From positions 1-64,000 of the forward strand of contig CAXCEI010000003.1 in assembly GCA_963981505.1 (NCBI GenBank): a stretch of DNA of 64,000 bases, written 5' to 3'. Positions 26,031 to 37,775 of the stretch are shown one piece after another. Source of the DNA: OPU3-GD-OMZ sp001901525 (lineage in GTDB: Bacteria > Pseudomonadota > Gammaproteobacteria > Methylococcales > Methylomonadaceae). How positions within the stretch are numbered: position 1 is the first letter of the stretch; each line of letters starts with the position of its first letter. The position numbers and the translations under genes were made by a program. The notes below the pieces were generated by a model, which did no database searches, had not been told where the DNA came from, and worked only from the letters and a program-made list of their open reading frames with translations.

Positions 26031-28115
26031 TTAACTTTTTTCTTGGCGTTCTTTGACTTCTTTAATCACATCTTCTGCCACATTTTTTGGGCATGGCGAG
26101 TAATGTGAGAATTCCATTGAAAACTGGCCGCGACCGGAAGTCATGGTTCTAAGGTCGCCAATGTAGCCAAACATTTCACTTAACGGTGCTTGAGCTTTAA
26201 CGCGGACACCACTGACGCCTGAGTCTTGTCCTTGAATCATGCCGCGTCGACGGTTCAAGTCACCAATAACGTCACCGACGTGATCATCGGGCGTAAAGAC
26301 ATCTACTTTCATGATCGGTTCGATCAGTTGTGGACCCGCTTTAGGGATAGATTGGCGGTAAGCCGCTCTAGCTGCAATTTCAAAGGCAACGGCAGATGAG
26401 TCAACGGCATGAAAGCCACCGTCATATAAGGTCACTTTGACATCAAGGCAAGGGAATCCAGCCATAACGCCAACACCCATGCTGTTTTTAAAGCCTTTCT
26501 CAATGGCTGGCCAGAATTCTCTAGGAACATTACCACCGGTTACTTTAGATTCAAAGACAAAACCTTCGCCAGGCTCTGCAGGCTCAAGAGTGTAGTCAAT
26601 TTTACCGAACTGACCAGAACCACCTGATTGCTTCTTATGGGTGTAGCTGTCTTCGATTTTTTTGGTGATGGTTTCGCGGTAGGCAACCTGCGGCTTTCCA
26701 ACTTCAACATCAATGCCGTGGGTACGCTTTAAGATATCAACTTTGATGTCTAAATGTAGTTCACCCATACCTTTTAAGATGGTTTCGCCGCTGTCTTCGT
26801 CGGTTTCAACACGGAAAGAAGGGTCTTCAGCGATCATTTTACCGATAGCAATACCCATTTTTTCAGAACCGGCTTTGTCTTTAGGGGACACAGCAATAGA
26901 AATAACGGGGTCTGGGAAAACCATAGGTTCCAGTGTTGCCGGGTTTTTAGTGCAGCATAAGGTGTGACCGGTTTTAACATTTTTCATGCCTACAACCGCG
27001 ATAATGTCACCGGCTTGGGCGCTATTGAGTTCGATACGTTCATCGGCATGCATTTCAACGAGTCGACCGATGCGTTCAGTTTTGCCGGTAAAGCTATTAA
27101 GAACAGTGTCGCCTTTGTCTATTTTTCCGGAATAAATCCGAATGAAAGTCAGTGCGCCGTAGCGGTCATCCATGATTTTAAAAGCCAGTGCGCGCAGTGG
27201 TTTGTCAATATCCACGATGGCGTGTTCGCCGGTTTCAACGCCCTCTAAATCAACTTCAGGTTGTGGTTTAACTTCTGTTGGGCTAGGAAGGTAGTCCACA
27301 ACGGCATTCAGGACGAGTTGGATGCCTTTGTTTTTAAAGGCGGAGCCACAATACGTTGGGAAGAAGGCAAGATTTGTGGTGCCTTTACGAATACAAGCTT
27401 TGAGCGTTTCCAGTGAAGGTTCTTCGCCATCTAAGTATTTTTCCATCGCATCATCGTCTTGTTCAACGGCGGTTTCGATGAGTTTTTCACGCCACTCTTC
27501 AACTTGATCCACCATGTCAGCTGGAACGTCTTCAATGGTGTATTTAGTCGGGTCACCGGAGTTATCCCAAACCCACGATTTACGCGTGAGCAGGTCAACA
27601 ACCCCAACAAAGTCATCTTCAGTACCGATCGGTAAAACCATGACCAGAGGGTTGGCGCCCAGAACATCTTCAATCTGTTTTACCACACGATAGAAATCCG
27701 CCCCTAAGCGGTCAAGCTTGTTAACGAGAATAATTCGAGAAACTTCAGAATCATTCGCATAACGCCAGTTTGTTTCGGATTGAGGCTCAACACCGCCCGA
27801 GCCACAGAAGACACCCACACCGCCGTCAAGAACTTTAAGTGAGCGATATACTTCGATTGTGAAGTCAACGTGACCGGGTGTGTCAATGATATTTAATCGG
27901 TGATCATTCCAGGTGCAAGTTGTTGCAGCGGACTGGATAGTAATACCACGTTCTTGTTCTTGGTCCATGAAGTCTGTTGTCGCTGCACCATCATGTACCT
28001 CACCGATCTTGTGGATTTTTCCGGTCAGTTTTAGAATTCTTTCCGTGGTTGTTGTTTTTCCGGCATCTACGTGCGCGAAAATACCAATGTTTCTGTATAG
28101 CGATAAGTCTGTCAT
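26031..28115 (-). CDS. fusA: Elongation factor G, EF-G2 type
   Basis: A 694-residue translational GTPase. G1 is [13 protein letters not shown]3 is DTPGHVDF and G4 is NKLDRLGAD, followed by EF-G domains II-V ([14 protein letters not shown] near the end). It would catalyse ribosome translocation or recycling. The start [17 protein letters not shown] and the absence of tufA, rpsL or rpsG nearby point to the second, stand-alone EF-G copy found in many gammaproteobacteria rather than the str-operon fusA. Whether a canonical fusA also exists cannot be seen here. The upstream 360 bases contain no gene. Confidence 0.9.
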   Translation of the reverse strand: MTDLSLYRNIGIFAHVDAGKTTTTERILKLTGKIHKIGEVHDGAATTDFMDQEQERGITIQSAATTCTWNDHRLNIIDTPGHVDFTIEVYRSLKVLDGGVGVFCGSGGVEPQSETNWRYANDSEVSRIILVNKLDRLGADFYRVVKQIEDVLGANPLVMVLPIGTEDDFVGVVDLLTRKSWVWDNSGDPTKYTIEDVPADMVDQVEEWREKLIETAVEQDDDAMEKYLDGEEPSLETLKACIRKGTTNLAFFPTYCGSAFKNKGIQLVLNAVVDYLPSPTEVKPQPEVDLEGVETGEHAIVDIDKPLRALAFKIMDDRYGALTFIRIYSGKIDKGDTVLNSFTGKTERIGRLVEMHADERIELNSAQAGDIIAVVGMKNVKTGHTLCCTKNPATLEPMVFPDPVISIAVSPKDKAGSEKMGIAIGKMIAEDPSFRVETDEDSGETILKGMGELHLDIKVDILKRTHGIDVEVGKPQVAYRETITKKIEDSYTHKKQSGGSGQFGKIDYTLEPAEPGEGFVFESKVTGGNVPREFWPAIEKGFKNSMGVGVMAGFPCLDVKVTLYDGGFHAVDSSAVAFEIAARAAYRQSIPKAGPQLIEPIMKVDVFTPDDHVGDVIGDLNRRRGMIQGQDSGVSGVRVKAQAPLSEMFGYIGDLRTMTSGRGQFSMEFSHYSPCPKNVAEDVIKEVKERQEKS

Positions 28116-28476
28116 GTCTGTACTCTGAAAATGAATATTAAAATCTTTTTTTGCATAGCTATCATCTACTGCAACCTTAAATTAAGCCGCAGCTGGGTTG
28201 TAAGGTATTGATATGTTAGCAAAACACGCTGTGATGGCTGAGTTAACAGGTTGATAATTAACCAGCTATAAATAACCGTATATTCTAACCTAAAATAATA
28301 GAAAAATAGAGATAAATCATTGGATTTGATGAAATATTTATTTTAATTTTACAATTTTTTGTACTTAGGCGTGCTTACGTTAGTGGGGAATGTCTTGTGC
28401 TCAACATTTGTGCGGGGGAAATGAATGACTTCTTGAGTGAATTCCCAAGAAGTCATCAGCGCTATGGGTTTTTTGC
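28116..28476. other. 361-base gene-free region between ettA and EF-G genes
   Basis: AT-rich, with no convincing short reading frame on either strand. It should hold the leftward promoter of the EF-G gene, but no clear -35/-10 pair stands out. The only distinct element is a hairpin (28425-28456) at the ettA end. Confidence 0.5.
28425..28456. terminator. Hairpin downstream of ettA, possible terminator
   Basis: ATGACTTCTTG (28425-28435) pairs perfectly with CAAGAAGTCAT (28446-28456) around a 10-base loop. It lies about 20 bases past the ettA stop in the direction of transcription. There is no T run on that strand, so it may stabilise the mRNA end or act with Rho rather than be an intrinsic terminator. 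Confidence 0.4.
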
Positions 28477-30141
28477 TTAGTTTATTTTCTTGTATTTAAT
28501 GCGGTGCGGGTTGTCGGCATCAGTCCCGAGACGGCGGTGTCGATCAGTCTCGTAGTCGGCATAGTTGCCTTCAAACCAGACGACCTCACTGTTGCCTTCG
28601 AAAGCCAGAATATGGGTGGCTATTCGGTCAAGAAACCAACGGTCATGAGAAATAACAACGGCGCAACCTGGGAAACTTAATAATGCTTCTTCGAGTGCGC
28701 GTAAGGTTTCAACGTCTAAGTCATTGGTCGGCTCATCTAATAAGAGTAGGTTGCCGCCACTTTTTAATAGTTTGGCCAGGTGAACGCGGTTGCGTTCGCC
28801 GCCGGACAGGTTACCGATGCGTTTTTGCTGGTCAGATCCTTTGAAATTAAAGCGGCTAACATAGGCGCGAGAAGGCGTTTCGTAATTGCCTACTGTGATG
28901 GTGTCTAGGCCGTCGGAAATATCATCCCAAACCGTTTTATTATCATTGAGTTCATCGCGTGATTGATCGACATACGCGAGTTGAACCGTGGAGCCGAGTT
29001 TTAAAGAGCCGCTATCAGGCGTGTCTTCATTGGCGATCATGCGAAACAGGGTGGTTTTACCGGCACCGTTAGGCCCAATGATGCCGACAATACCACCGGG
29101 GGGTAAATTGAAGTTAAGGTTATCTATCAGTAGTCGGTCACCAAAGCCTTTTTGTAGCGCTGAGGCTTCAACAACAACATCGCCCAAACGTGGACCGGGT
29201 GGAATGTAGATTTCTTGGGTTTCATTTCTTTTTTGGGTGTCTTGTTGGGAGAGTTCCTCAAATCGTGCAAGACGGGCCTTGTTCTTAGCGTGACGGCCTT
29301 TGGGGTTGGTTCTGACCCAGTCGAGTTCTGCTTTCATGGCTTTTTGCCGTGATGATTCTTGCTTTTCCTCCATTTCAAGACGGTTTTGTTTTTGTTCCAG
29401 CCAAGAGGAATAGTTACCCTCCCAAGGTATACCCTGGCCGCGGTCGAGTTCTAGAATCCAGCCTGCGACATTATCTAGAAAATAGCGGTCGTGAGTGACG
29501 GCTACAACGGTGCCGGGAAAGTTGTGAAGAAAGGTTTCTAACCAGGCAACAGATTCGGCATCCAGGTGGTTGGTCGGCTCGTCAAGTAATAACATGTCCG
29601 GGTTTGAAAGCAGTAGGCGGCATAGCGCAACCCGACGTTTTTCACCGCCCGATAAGGTGCTGATATCAGCGTCCCAGTCAGGCAACCTAAGTGCGTCGGC
29701 GGCAATTTCGAGTTGCCTTTCAAGTTCCCAGGCGCCAGCAGCGTCAATTTTATCTTGTAATTCCGCTTGTTCGGTGAGCAGTTTGTCAAAGTCAGCATCC
29801 GGCTCTGCAAAGGCGTCACTGATTGCGTTGAAGCGGTCAAGAATCGCTTTGGTTTCGGCAACACCTTCTTCAACATTGCCCCGAACATCTTTATTAGGGT
29901 CAAGTTCGGGTTCTTGTGCCAGATAGCCGATTTTTATGCCGGATTGTGCGCGTGCCTCGCCTTCAATGTCTTTATCAATACCGGCCATAATTCGCAGTAA
30001 TGTTGATTTTCCTGAGCCATTGAGCCCTAAGACGCCAATTTTTGCGCCGGGGAAGAAAGACAGGTAGATATCTTTTAGAATATATTTTTTAGGCGGGACA
30101 ATTTTGCCCACGCCATTCATTGTGTAGATATATTGGGCCAT
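28477..30141 (-). CDS. ettA: Energy-dependent translational throttle protein EttA (ABC-F)
   Basis: A 554-residue soluble ABC-F ATPase with two nucleotide-binding domains. Walker A motifs are GLNGSGKST (about 39-47) and GPNGAGKTT (second domain), with signature motifs LSGGEKRR and LSGGERNR and an EttA-type linker rich in Lys/Arg (about 240-310). The start ([19 protein letters not shown]) and length match EttA closely. It binds the ribosomal E site and tunes the first elongation step to the ATP/ADP ratio. It is divergent from the GST-like gene. Confidence 0.96.
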   Translation of the reverse strand: MAQYIYTMNGVGKIVPPKKYILKDIYLSFFPGAKIGVLGLNGSGKSTLLRIMAGIDKDIEGEARAQSGIKIGYLAQEPELDPNKDVRGNVEEGVAETKAILDRFNAISDAFAEPDADFDKLLTEQAELQDKIDAAGAWELERQLEIAADALRLPDWDADISTLSGGEKRRVALCRLLLSNPDMLLLDEPTNHLDAESVAWLETFLHNFPGTVVAVTHDRYFLDNVAGWILELDRGQGIPWEGNYSSWLEQKQNRLEMEEKQESSRQKAMKAELDWVRTNPKGRHAKNKARLARFEELSQQDTQKRNETQEIYIPPGPRLGDVVVEASALQKGFGDRLLIDNLNFNLPPGGIVGIIGPNGAGKTTLFRMIANEDTPDSGSLKLGSTVQLAYVDQSRDELNDNKTVWDDISDGLDTITVGNYETPSRAYVSRFNFKGSDQQKRIGNLSGGERNRVHLAKLLKSGGNLLLLDEPTNDLDVETLRALEEALLSFPGCAVVISHDRWFLDRIATHILAFEGNSEVVWFEGNYADYETDRHRRLGTDADNPHRIKYKKIN

Positions 30142-30174
30142 GTGTTTAAGGGAGGGGTTGTTTAAAATTGGTCA

Positions 30175-30229
30175 TTATTCCATGTTATGGGTGAGATGAT
30201 AATCATTGATTTAAAAATCAATGGAATAA
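30175..30229. promoter_or_regulatory. Nested inverted repeats between ettA and the GST-like gene
   Basis: CATTGATTT and AAATCAATG (30204-30223) form a perfect 9-2-9 dyad. An outer pair, TTATTCCA (30175-30182) and TGGAATAA (30222-30229), offers an alternative fold. The core reads TTGAT-N6-ATCAA, two bases wider than an FNR box, so FNR binding is not claimed. An operator for one of the divergent genes is plausible. Confidence 0.4.
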
Positions 30230-30344
30230 CCCGTTGATTGAGGCGGTTCAAAATGGAGGTTTGGTCAGTTGTGATTATAGGGTAACGGGCTGTGGGTAAA
30301 AAAAGGCTGTGTTAGACTAAATGTTTGATCATTTATTTTGTATC

Positions 30345-31043
30345 ATGTCTGAAGCTACTGAAACGCAACCGGTTGTTCCTGTTTTATATTCTTTTCGACG
30401 GTGTCCGTATGCCATCAGGGCGCGAATTGCCATTCATTACAGTGGTTTTAAGGTTTTATTGCGTGAAGTTGTTTTGCGTAATAAGCCACCATCCCTATTA
30501 TCTTATTCTCCCAAGGGGACGGTTCCGGTTTTGATTTTGCCCAGTGGTCAGGTTATCGATGAAAGCTATGAGATTATGGTTTTTTCGTTGCAGCACAATG
30601 ATCCGGACAATTGGTTGGAAAAATCGGATGCGCTAAACAGAGCGATGATTCAGGAGTTAATAGCGCAGAATGACAGCGAATTTAAGTTCTGGTTAGACCG
30701 GTATAAATACAGTGATCGATACCCTGAGCAGTCGGCTGAATATTACCGTGACCAAGGGCAACTGTTTTTAGCACGCTTAGAAAATAAATTAGTTGCTAGT
30801 TCTTATTTGTTGGGTGATAGGGTCGGGCTTGCTGATATGGCAGTTTTTCCTTTTGTCCGGCAATTTGCACAGGTTGACCGGAGTTGGTTTGATCAGTCGC
30901 CGTATCCTTTTGTAAGAGCATGGTTAGAGCGGTTACTAGCGGCGCCTTTTTTTTCCGCAGTGATGGCTAAGTATGTGCCCTGGGATGAGGGTGTTCGTGA
31001 GTTTAGTTTCCCTGAGGTGAATGGGTTAGGTAACAAGGGTTAA
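30345..31043 (+). CDS. Glutathione S-transferase family protein
   Basis: About 232 residues from ATG 30345 (an in-frame ATG at 30321 would add eight). An N-terminal thioredoxin-fold domain begins near VPVLYSFRRCPYAIRAR, with Cys-Pro-Tyr-Ala in the position of a catalytic thiol. The SPKGTVPVL cis-proline loop and DESYEIM glutathione-contact stretch follow. The C-terminal helical domain contains the conserved GDRVGLADMAVFPFVRQ N-capping region. Such proteins detoxify or reduce with glutathione; the substrate is unknown. It stands alone, downstream of the nested repeats at 30175-30229. Confidence 0.85.
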   Translation: MSEATETQPVVPVLYSFRRCPYAIRARIAIHYSGFKVLLREVVLRNKPPSLLSYSPKGTVPVLILPSGQVIDESYEIMVFSLQHNDPDNWLEKSDALNRAMIQELIAQNDSEFKFWLDRYKYSDRYPEQSAEYYRDQGQLFLARLENKLVASSYLLGDRVGLADMAVFPFVRQFAQVDRSWFDQSPYPFVRAWLERLLAAPFFSAVMAKYVPWDEGVREFSFPEVNGLGNKG

Positions 31044-31118
31044 TATCAGGTAAAATAAAGAGTTTATTTAATTTGATCTGGATTTGCGTTCCAGATGTCA
31101 TGTTGAGGGTGTTTGATT

Positions 31119-32120
31119 ATGGGTAATTGTGTGGTTACGGCGCTGTATAAATTCGTGCGTTTGGAAGATTTTAAACAGATGCAAAAGCCGTTGTTACAGG
31201 TGTTGATAGCACATGAAATAAAAGGCACTATTCTACTGGCTAAAGAAGGTATTAATGGTACGGTTGCGGGTTCAAGAGCCGCGATTGATGTGCTTTATAA
31301 CTGGTTTGACAGTGATACACGTTTAGCAGGTATAAATTATAAAGAGTCGCTGGATGAAACGGTCCCTTTTTATCGCACCAAGGTTAAATTGAAAAAAGAG
31401 ATTGTGACGATGGGCGTTGAGGCCATTGATCCGACTCAAATAGTTGGTACCTATGTTAAGCCCAGTGACTGGAATGACTTGATTGCTGATCCTGATGTCT
31501 TATTGGTTGATACCCGTAATGATTATGAGGTCAATATTGGTCAGTTTCAGGGTGCAATTAACCCTGAAACGGCTACTTTTCGTGAATTCCCACAGTATGT
31601 TAAGGATAACTTAAGCCCCGGGCACCATAAGAAGGTGGCGATGTATTGTACCGGTGGGATACGGTGCGAAAAATCAACGGCTTACTTAAAAGACCAAGGT
31701 TTTGAAGAGGTTTATCATCTTGAAGGGGGGATCCTGAAATATTTAGAGGAGATTCCAGAATCTGAATCGATGTGGCAGGGCGAATGTTTTGTTTTCGATA
31801 ATCGCGTGGCCGTTAACCATGATTTAACGAAGGGGCGCTATGATCAGTGTTTTGCTTGTCGTTATCCGGTGAGTGAAATAGACAAAGCGAGTGTACATTA
31901 TGTGCAGGGCGTGAGTTGTCCCCATTGTTTTGACAAGGTGAGTGAGCATCAGCGGCGACGTTTTGAAGAGCGTGAAAAGCAGGTGGAGTTAGCCCGTGTA
32001 AGGGGCCTTCAGCATATTGGTTCGGATGCTAAAGTCGATAATCAAGAACAACGCGCGTTAAAATACCGTTATAAGGAACAACAGCGTGAGGCATTGGCAG
32101 CGCAAAAGCGTTTGGCTTAA
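31119..32120 (+). CDS. trhO: tRNA uridine(34) hydroxylase TrhO (rhodanese family)
   Basis: A 333-residue protein. It hydroxylates uridine 34 of certain tRNAs, the first step to 5-carboxymethoxyuridine, in an oxygen-dependent way. An N-terminal acylphosphatase-like domain with [14 protein letters not shown] is followed by a rhodanese domain with active-site motif [12 protein letters not shown] and a C-terminal Cys-rich tail (CFACRYP, CPHCF). The ATG at 31119 is preferred over the upstream in-frame TTG because GAGGG (31105-31109) lies at good distance from it. Formerly annotated YceA. Confidence 0.94.
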   Translation: MGNCVVTALYKFVRLEDFKQMQKPLLQVLIAHEIKGTILLAKEGINGTVAGSRAAIDVLYNWFDSDTRLAGINYKESLDETVPFYRTKVKLKKEIVTMGVEAIDPTQIVGTYVKPSDWNDLIADPDVLLVDTRNDYEVNIGQFQGAINPETATFREFPQYVKDNLSPGHHKKVAMYCTGGIRCEKSTAYLKDQGFEEVYHLEGGILKYLEEIPESESMWQGECFVFDNRVAVNHDLTKGRYDQCFACRYPVSEIDKASVHYVQGVSCPHCFDKVSEHQRRRFEEREKQVELARVRGLQHIGSDAKVDNQEQRALKYRYKEQQREALAAQKRLA

Positions 32121-32249
32121 AGAGAGCGAATTGTTTTATAGTCATTTCGTTATAATTACGTTATAAATTACTCGATGGGGCAAAAGAAACTGTTGTCAGT
32201 TTTGAATTGAGTGGCCGTTCTAATATTTTAACCATTTTGAGATAAATGA

Positions 32250-33125
32250 ATGATTGAAGGTAGTATTGTTGCGTTAGTGACACCTATGACTGTTGACGGG
32301 GAGATTGATTATGCGAGTCTTGATCAGCTAGTCGAATTTCATATTGAGCAGAAAACAGATGCGATTGTTGCGGTAGGCACAACCGGAGAGTCGGCCACGC
32401 TTGATGAAAATGACCATATGGCCGTTGTTCAGGCGGTGGTTAAGCAGGTTAATGGTCGTATTCCCGTGATAGCCGGTACCGGGGCTAATTCCACTACAGA
32501 GGCCATAACACTCACGCAGCGTGCAAAAGAAGTGGGTGCGGATGCTTGTTTATTGGTGACGCCTTATTATAACAAGCCGACTCAAGAAGGGCTTTTTTTA
32601 CACTATCAAGCGATTGCAGAAGCGGTTGATATTCCCCAGATATTGTATAACGTTCCCGGGCGGACGGCCTGTGACATGTTGCCAGAAACCGTGGCGCGAT
32701 TATCAGTCATTGGCAATATTGTGGGTGTCAAAGAGGCCACCGGTGACCTTGACCGTGTGTTAGCGTTGCGTGATTTATGTGGCGATGATTTTGCGCTTTA
32801 TTCGGGGGATGATGCTTCTTCGTGTGCGTTTTGTTTATTAGGCGGACAGGGTGTCATTACGGTTACCGGAAATGTTGCGCCTCGGTTAATGCATGATATG
32901 GTGGTTGCGGCTATAGCGGGCGATCGTGCGACAGCATTGGCTGTTGATGAGAAATTAACGGGCTTACATACGCACTTATTTGTTCAGGCAAATCCAATTC
33001 CGGTTAAATGGGCAGTCAGTGAAATGGCATTGATCAAAACGGGTATTCGTTTGCCATTAACGTGGCTTACGTCGGATTGTTTTGCGCAGCTCAAAGAAGC
33101 AATGCAGCAAGCAGAAGTGATCTAA
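32250..33125 (+). CDS. dapA: 4-hydroxy-tetrahydrodipicolinate synthase
   Basis: A 291-residue TIM-barrel enzyme. It condenses pyruvate with aspartate semialdehyde in lysine and diaminopimelate synthesis. The Schiff-base lysine is Lys161 in VGVKEATGD, the catalytic tyrosine Tyr133 lies in YNVPGRT, and GTTGESATL holds the pyruvate-binding threonines. Length is normal. The stop overlaps the ATG of bamC (TAATG), the same dapA-bamC order as in E. coli. Confidence 0.97.
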   Translation: MIEGSIVALVTPMTVDGEIDYASLDQLVEFHIEQKTDAIVAVGTTGESATLDENDHMAVVQAVVKQVNGRIPVIAGTGANSTTEAITLTQRAKEVGADACLLVTPYYNKPTQEGLFLHYQAIAEAVDIPQILYNVPGRTACDMLPETVARLSVIGNIVGVKEATGDLDRVLALRDLCGDDFALYSGDDASSCAFCLLGGQGVITVTGNVAPRLMHDMVVAAIAGDRATALAVDEKLTGLHTHLFVQANPIPVKWAVSEMALIKTGIRLPLTWLTSDCFAQLKEAMQQAEVI

Positions 33126-33799
33126 TGCTCAAGTTCGAAAGTTCAGGTGCTGTGCTGGGGTGGCGGTTGTTACTACTGATGGCCATTATGATTATTTCCG
33201 GGTGTACCCGTATTAAGAGCTACTTTCCTGACAAGCAAATTGATTACCGACACAGTGCTGAATTACCGGTTTTAGAAATACCGGTAGATTTACTAAACAA
33301 TGAGTTGGCCAGACAAATCGATGAAGTTAAAAGAGCCGCCAAGGTTGTTGAAACGACAATGGTTCAATCATCGGCTACGTTACCAGAACAGCAGGTGCTG
33401 CCCCTAACACAGGTCGTTCGACTGGTAAGTTATACCGGAGGGTCGCCCCGGCTGGAAATAGCTAAATCGTATGATTTAGCTTGGCGTATTGTTGGTAAAG
33501 CATTGATTCGTGAAGGCATAGAAATCGTTGCCAGAAATCAGGCGAATGCGGTTTATTTTATTCAATATGACTGGAATGAGTCGCCGATAGAAGACGGTTC
33601 GCTATGGAATGAGTTTGATTTTATTTTTGGCGAAGATCCAACCCGCGAGCAAGAATATCAAATCAGAGTGTTTGACAGTCATGGTCAGAGTGACATCATG
33701 CTATTGGATAAAAACGCGGACACACCTCCGCAACATGAAAGTTTACCAATATTGAAAATTTTAGAGCAGGCCATCAAAGAAGATTTGGCCGACGAATGA
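33125..33799 (+). CDS. bamC: Outer membrane assembly lipoprotein BamC
   Basis: A 224-residue lipoprotein. The start at 33125 overlaps the dapA stop by one base, which gives a proper signal sequence with lipobox ISGC (Cys about 24). A longer in-frame extension back to 33062 lies inside dapA and is not used. The IKSYFPDKQIDYRHS segment after the Cys matches the unstructured N-terminus of BamC that wraps BamD, and a helix-grip domain follows (about 95-180). It seems shorter than E. coli BamC, lacking most of the second domain. The order dapA-bamC supports the call. Confidence 0.85.
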   Translation: MLKFESSGAVLGWRLLLLMAIMIISGCTRIKSYFPDKQIDYRHSAELPVLEIPVDLLNNELARQIDEVKRAAKVVETTMVQSSATLPEQQVLPLTQVVRLVSYTGGSPRLEIAKSYDLAWRIVGKALIREGIEIVARNQANAVYFIQYDWNESPIEDGSLWNEFDFIFGEDPTREQEYQIRVFDSHGQSDIMLLDKNADTPPQHESLPILKILEQAIKEDLADE

Positions 33800-33856
33800 C
33801 AAAAACACATCTAACCATTTCGTCGAGATGATTAGATATTACCGAAAAAAATCACC

Positions 33857-36800
33857 ATGCTAAGACTATCAGGCCCTAAGGCACTTTCTTTATTTCGAAC
33901 TGAAAAATTATTACAAGAACTGCAGGCTATTAACAGGCACATTAGTGCTTTGTCAGCACGCTATGTTCACTTTGTTAATGTTGATGGGCCGACTTTGCCT
34001 GCAGAGCAGTTAACACAGTTAGAGCAATTGCTCGATTATGGGGATGCGCTTAAAACGACAGCTGATGATGGTTTTCCAATTTTAGTGATTCCCCGGGAAG
34101 GAACTATTTCACCGTGGTCGAGTAAGGCAACGGAGATTGCGCAGCGTTGTGGGTTGGTCGGTGTTTTACGGCTGGAGCGAGCGATTGAATACCGTTTGAC
34201 GGTTCAAGAGGATGCCGAGGTGAGCGCTGACCTGGCATCTTTGGCTGAGACTTTATATGACCGGATGACCCAAGCGATTTGTTTGGAGTCAGAGTGCCCT
34301 GACATCTTTGAACAGGCAGAACCGAAACCGTTAGCAACTATTGCGGTTTTAGAAGCGGGACGAGACGCCTTGGTGCAAGCAGATGAAAGTCTGGGGTTGG
34401 CATTGTCAGCAGATGAAATAGATTATTTGCTGACCAGTTTTCAGGACTTGGGTCGAGACCCGACGGATGTGGAATTAATGATGTTCGCGCAGGCTAATTC
34501 TGAACATTGCCGGCATAAAATATTTAATGCGCAGTGGACTTTAGACGGTGTTGAGCAGGGACAAACCTTGTTTGGTATGATTCGCAATACTTATCATTGT
34601 AACCCGAAAGGGGTGTTGTCGGCCTACAGTGATAATTCCTCTGTCATCGAAGGTTCCCCTGCGCAGGTCTTTATCCGTAATCCTATTACTGGCCAATATG
34701 GCTATGTCGATGAGGATGCCCATGTTTTGATGAAGGTCGAAACACACAACCATCCAACCGCTATTTCGCCACACCCCGGAGCGGCTACCGGTTCGGGTGG
34801 CGAAATTAGAGACGAAGGAGCCACCGGGTTAGGTTCCCAAACCAAGGCTGGGTTAACGGGTTTTTCGGTGTCTAATTTAAAAATACCCGGGTTGTCGCAG
34901 CCGTGGGAAGTTGATTACGGTAAGCCTGAGCGTATTGCTTCGGCATTGGCTATTATGCTTGAGGCGCCAGTTGGCGGTGCCGCGTTTAATAATGAATTTG
35001 GGCGTCCGAATTTAGCCGGTTATTTTCGTAGTTTTGAGCAACCCGCAGTAGCTTCTGAGAGTCATCATTTATTGGGCTATCATAAGCCTATTATGATCGC
35101 TGGGGGAATGGGTAATATTCGGCCCATGTTGGTCAATAAAAATACCATCCCACCCGGTGCACTTATTATTGTTCTAGGGGGCCCGGCAATGTTAATCGGG
35201 CTCGGTGGCAGTGCGGCCTCTTCACAATCGTCAGGTGAAATTTCAGCGCAGCTAGATTACGCTTCGGTACAACGTGAAAATCCAGAAATGGAGCGGCGAT
35301 GTCAGGAAGTCATTAATCATTGTTCGGCGCTCGGCGATAAAACGCCGATCGTTTCTATTCATGATGTTGGGGCCGGTGGTTTATCCAATGCGGTTCCGGA
35401 AATTATTCATGACTGCGACCGGGGTGGCCGCTTTGAATTACGTAAAATATTAAATGCCGACCAAGGTATGTCGCCGATGCAGATTTGGTGTAATGAAGCG
35501 CAAGAGCGTTATATCTTAGCGATCATGCCAGAATCATTACCGTTGTTTGAATCCTTCTGTCAGAAAGAAAAATGTCTTTATGCTGTTATTGGCGAAGCCA
35601 TCGAGGATGAACAATTACAATTAACCGATGCGTTGCTAAAAGACGATGCCGTTAATTTGCCGATGTCTCTACTTTTTGGTAAGGCGCCTAAAATGCACCG
35701 TGATGTTAAGCGCCAAGTCCCAAGCCTTAACAAACTGGATGCGTCCGGGGTGACGTTGCCAGAAGCTGTTAAGCGTGTGTTATCTTTTCCTGCCGTTGCC
35801 GATAAAAGTTTTCTTATTACCATTGGTGACCGTTCGGTGACGGGGTTGGTCGTTCGAGATCAAATGGTGGGCCCGTGGCAAGTGCCTGTTGCCGATGTTG
35901 CTGTTACCGCTTCTGGTTTTTATGCTAAGACCGGTGAAGCCATGGCAATGGGGGAAAGAACACCGGTCGCTGTTATCAATGCGCCGGCATCAGGACGATT
36001 AGCGATTGGCGAGGCGTTAACGAATCTTGCGGCAGCGGCTATTGGTGAATTAGGGCAGGTTAAGTTGTCGGCTAACTGGATGGCGGCCGCCGGTTTTGGT
36101 GGTGAAGATGCGGCCTTGTTTGAAACGGTCAAGGCGGTGGGTATGGAATTGTGTCCCGCTTTGGGGATTGCTATTCCGGTAGGTAAGGATTCATTGTCGA
36201 TGAAAACGGTTTGGAAAGAAGATGATCAAGCTAAGTCGATGACATCACCGGTCTCTTTGATAACAACCGCATTTGCACCGGTTAATGATATTTACAAAAC
36301 ATTAACCCCTGAGCTTCAAAATACGGACAGTGTATTAATATTAATTGATTTAGGGCAAGGGAAGAATCGCTTAGGCGGTTCGGTTTTAGCGCAGGTTTAT
36401 CAGCAATTAGGGGATCTGGCGCCGGACCTTGACGATGTGATTTTATTTAAATCCTTTTTTGACGCTATTCAGGTACTGAATCAACGTGGCTTGTTATTGG
36501 CTTATCATGACCGCTCTGATGGTGGCTTGTTAGCGGCGGCTGCAGAAATGATGTTTGCCAGTCGCTTAGGGGTGTCGCTCACCTTAGACGCCTTGGGCGA
36601 GGATAGTTTGGCGGCGTTATTTAATGAGGAGTTAGGCGCGGTTATCCAGGTCTCAGCGGCTCACAAAGATGCTGTTTTAGCACATCTTGGTCAGGCTGGG
36701 TTATCGACCTGTAGTCATGTGATCGGTACGCTTAATACCTTAGCTGAGTTAACTATTCAAACTGGTGGTGCCGTTGTTTATGCGCAATCAAGGGCCCAAC

Positions 36801-37741
36801 TACAGCAAAACTGGTCAGAAACCAGTTTTCATATGCAAGCATTACGTGATAATCCTGCGTGTGCCGAGCAGCAGTTTAGCCGGATTTTAGATGATAACGA
36901 TCCGGGGCTAAAGGCAGAGTTATCCTTTGATGTACATGAAGATATAACCCGTCCATTTATCGGTAGTTATAGGCCGAAGGTGGCGATCTTAAGAGAGCAG
37001 GGTGTTAATGGCCATGTGGAAATGGCAGCCGCATTTGATCGGGCGGGGTTTACCGCGGTTGATGTTCACATGAGTGACCTATTGGATCAGCGTGTTTCTT
37101 TGCGTGAATTCCAAGGTATTGTTGCCTGCGGAGGGTTTTCTTATGGGGATGTTTTAGGTGCCGGCGGGGGCTGGTCAAAGTCTATTTTGTTTAATGATTA
37201 TGCGCGCGCACAATTTCAAGATTTCTTTAATCGAGACGATACCTTTGGGTTAGGTGTTTGTAATGGCTGTCAAATGCTTTCCGGATTGAAAAGTTTAATC
37301 CCCGGGACGGCACATTGGCCGCAATTTGTCGGTAATATTTCAGAGCAGTTTGAGGCCCGTGTGGCCATGGTTGAAGTCATGGCATCACCTTCGATTTTAT
37401 TGTCCGGAATGGCCGGGTCGAGAATGCCGGTTTCTATTGCACACGGTGAGGGGCGAGCACTTTTTCAAACGGGTCAGTTAGAGGCCGCGCTTGAAGCCCG
37501 TCAGGTTGCTTTAGCTTATGTTGATAATTACGGTCAACCGACGACAGCGTTTCCCGCTAACCCGAACGGATCAGTCGGGGGTGTGACCGGGCTCACTTCT
37601 GAAAATGGTCGTTTTACCATTATGATGCCGCATCCTGAACGTTGTTTTAGAACCATTCAGAATTCTTGGCATCCTGAGGGTTGGGGTGAATATAGTCCGT
37701 GGATGCGCCTGTTTGCAAATGCCCGTAAATGGTTGGGGTAA
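33857..37741 (+). CDS. purL: Phosphoribosylformylglycinamidine synthase (large single-chain PurL)
   Basis: A 1294-residue enzyme of the gammaproteobacterial fused type. It uses ATP and glutamine to make FGAM in purine synthesis. The N-terminal domain is followed by two PurM-like halves, with [19 protein letters not shown] in the second. A C-terminal class I glutamine amidotransferase domain (about residue 1035 on) has the nucleophile motif GVCNGCQM and catalytic HPERCF. The ATG is fixed by the [10 protein letters not shown] start, although no strong ribosome site precedes it. Confidence 0.98.
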   Translation: MLRLSGPKALSLFRTEKLLQELQAINRHISALSARYVHFVNVDGPTLPAEQLTQLEQLLDYGDALKTTADDGFPILVIPREGTISPWSSKATEIAQRCGLVGVLRLERAIEYRLTVQEDAEVSADLASLAETLYDRMTQAICLESECPDIFEQAEPKPLATIAVLEAGRDALVQADESLGLALSADEIDYLLTSFQDLGRDPTDVELMMFAQANSEHCRHKIFNAQWTLDGVEQGQTLFGMIRNTYHCNPKGVLSAYSDNSSVIEGSPAQVFIRNPITGQYGYVDEDAHVLMKVETHNHPTAISPHPGAATGSGGEIRDEGATGLGSQTKAGLTGFSVSNLKIPGLSQPWEVDYGKPERIASALAIMLEAPVGGAAFNNEFGRPNLAGYFRSFEQPAVASESHHLLGYHKPIMIAGGMGNIRPMLVNKNTIPPGALIIVLGGPAMLIGLGGSAASSQSSGEISAQLDYASVQRENPEMERRCQEVINHCSALGDKTPIVSIHDVGAGGLSNAVPEIIHDCDRGGRFELRKILNADQGMSPMQIWCNEAQERYILAIMPESLPLFESFCQKEKCLYAVIGEAIEDEQLQLTDALLKDDAVNLPMSLLFGKAPKMHRDVKRQVPSLNKLDASGVTLPEAVKRVLSFPAVADKSFLITIGDRSVTGLVVRDQMVGPWQVPVADVAVTASGFYAKTGEAMAMGERTPVAVINAPASGRLAIGEALTNLAAAAIGELGQVKLSANWMAAAGFGGEDAALFETVKAVGMELCPALGIAIPVGKDSLSMKTVWKEDDQAKSMTSPVSLITTAFAPVNDIYKTLTPELQNTDSVLILIDLGQGKNRLGGSVLAQVYQQLGDLAPDLDDVILFKSFFDAIQVLNQRGLLLAYHDRSDGGLLAAAAEMMFASRLGVSLTLDALGEDSLAALFNEELGAVIQVSAAHKDAVLAHLGQAGLSTCSHVIGTLNTLAELTIQTGGAVVYAQSRAQLQQNWSETSFHMQALRDNPACAEQQFSRILDDNDPGLKAELSFDVHEDITRPFIGSYRPKVAILREQGVNGHVEMAAAFDRAGFTAVDVHMSDLLDQRVSLREFQGIVACGGFSYGDVLGAGGGWSKSILFNDYARAQFQDFFNRDDTFGLGVCNGCQMLSGLKSLIPGTAHWPQFVGNISEQFEARVAMVEVMASPSILLSGMAGSRMPVSIAHGEGRALFQTGQLEAALEARQVALAYVDNYGQPTTAFPANPNGSVGGVTGLTSENGRFTIMMPHPERCFRTIQNSWHPEGWGEYSPWMRLFANARKWLG

Positions 37742-37775
37742 TGAAAGGTCTGATTTGTTTGAGGAATAATGTGTT

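Noticed and set aside
30204..30223. FNR box
   Set aside because: TTGAT and ATCAA are separated by six bases instead of four, so it does not fit the FNR consensus.
33062..33124. N-terminal extension of bamC into dapA
   Set aside because: Starting at 33125 gives a proper lipoprotein signal; the extension would place extra residues before it.
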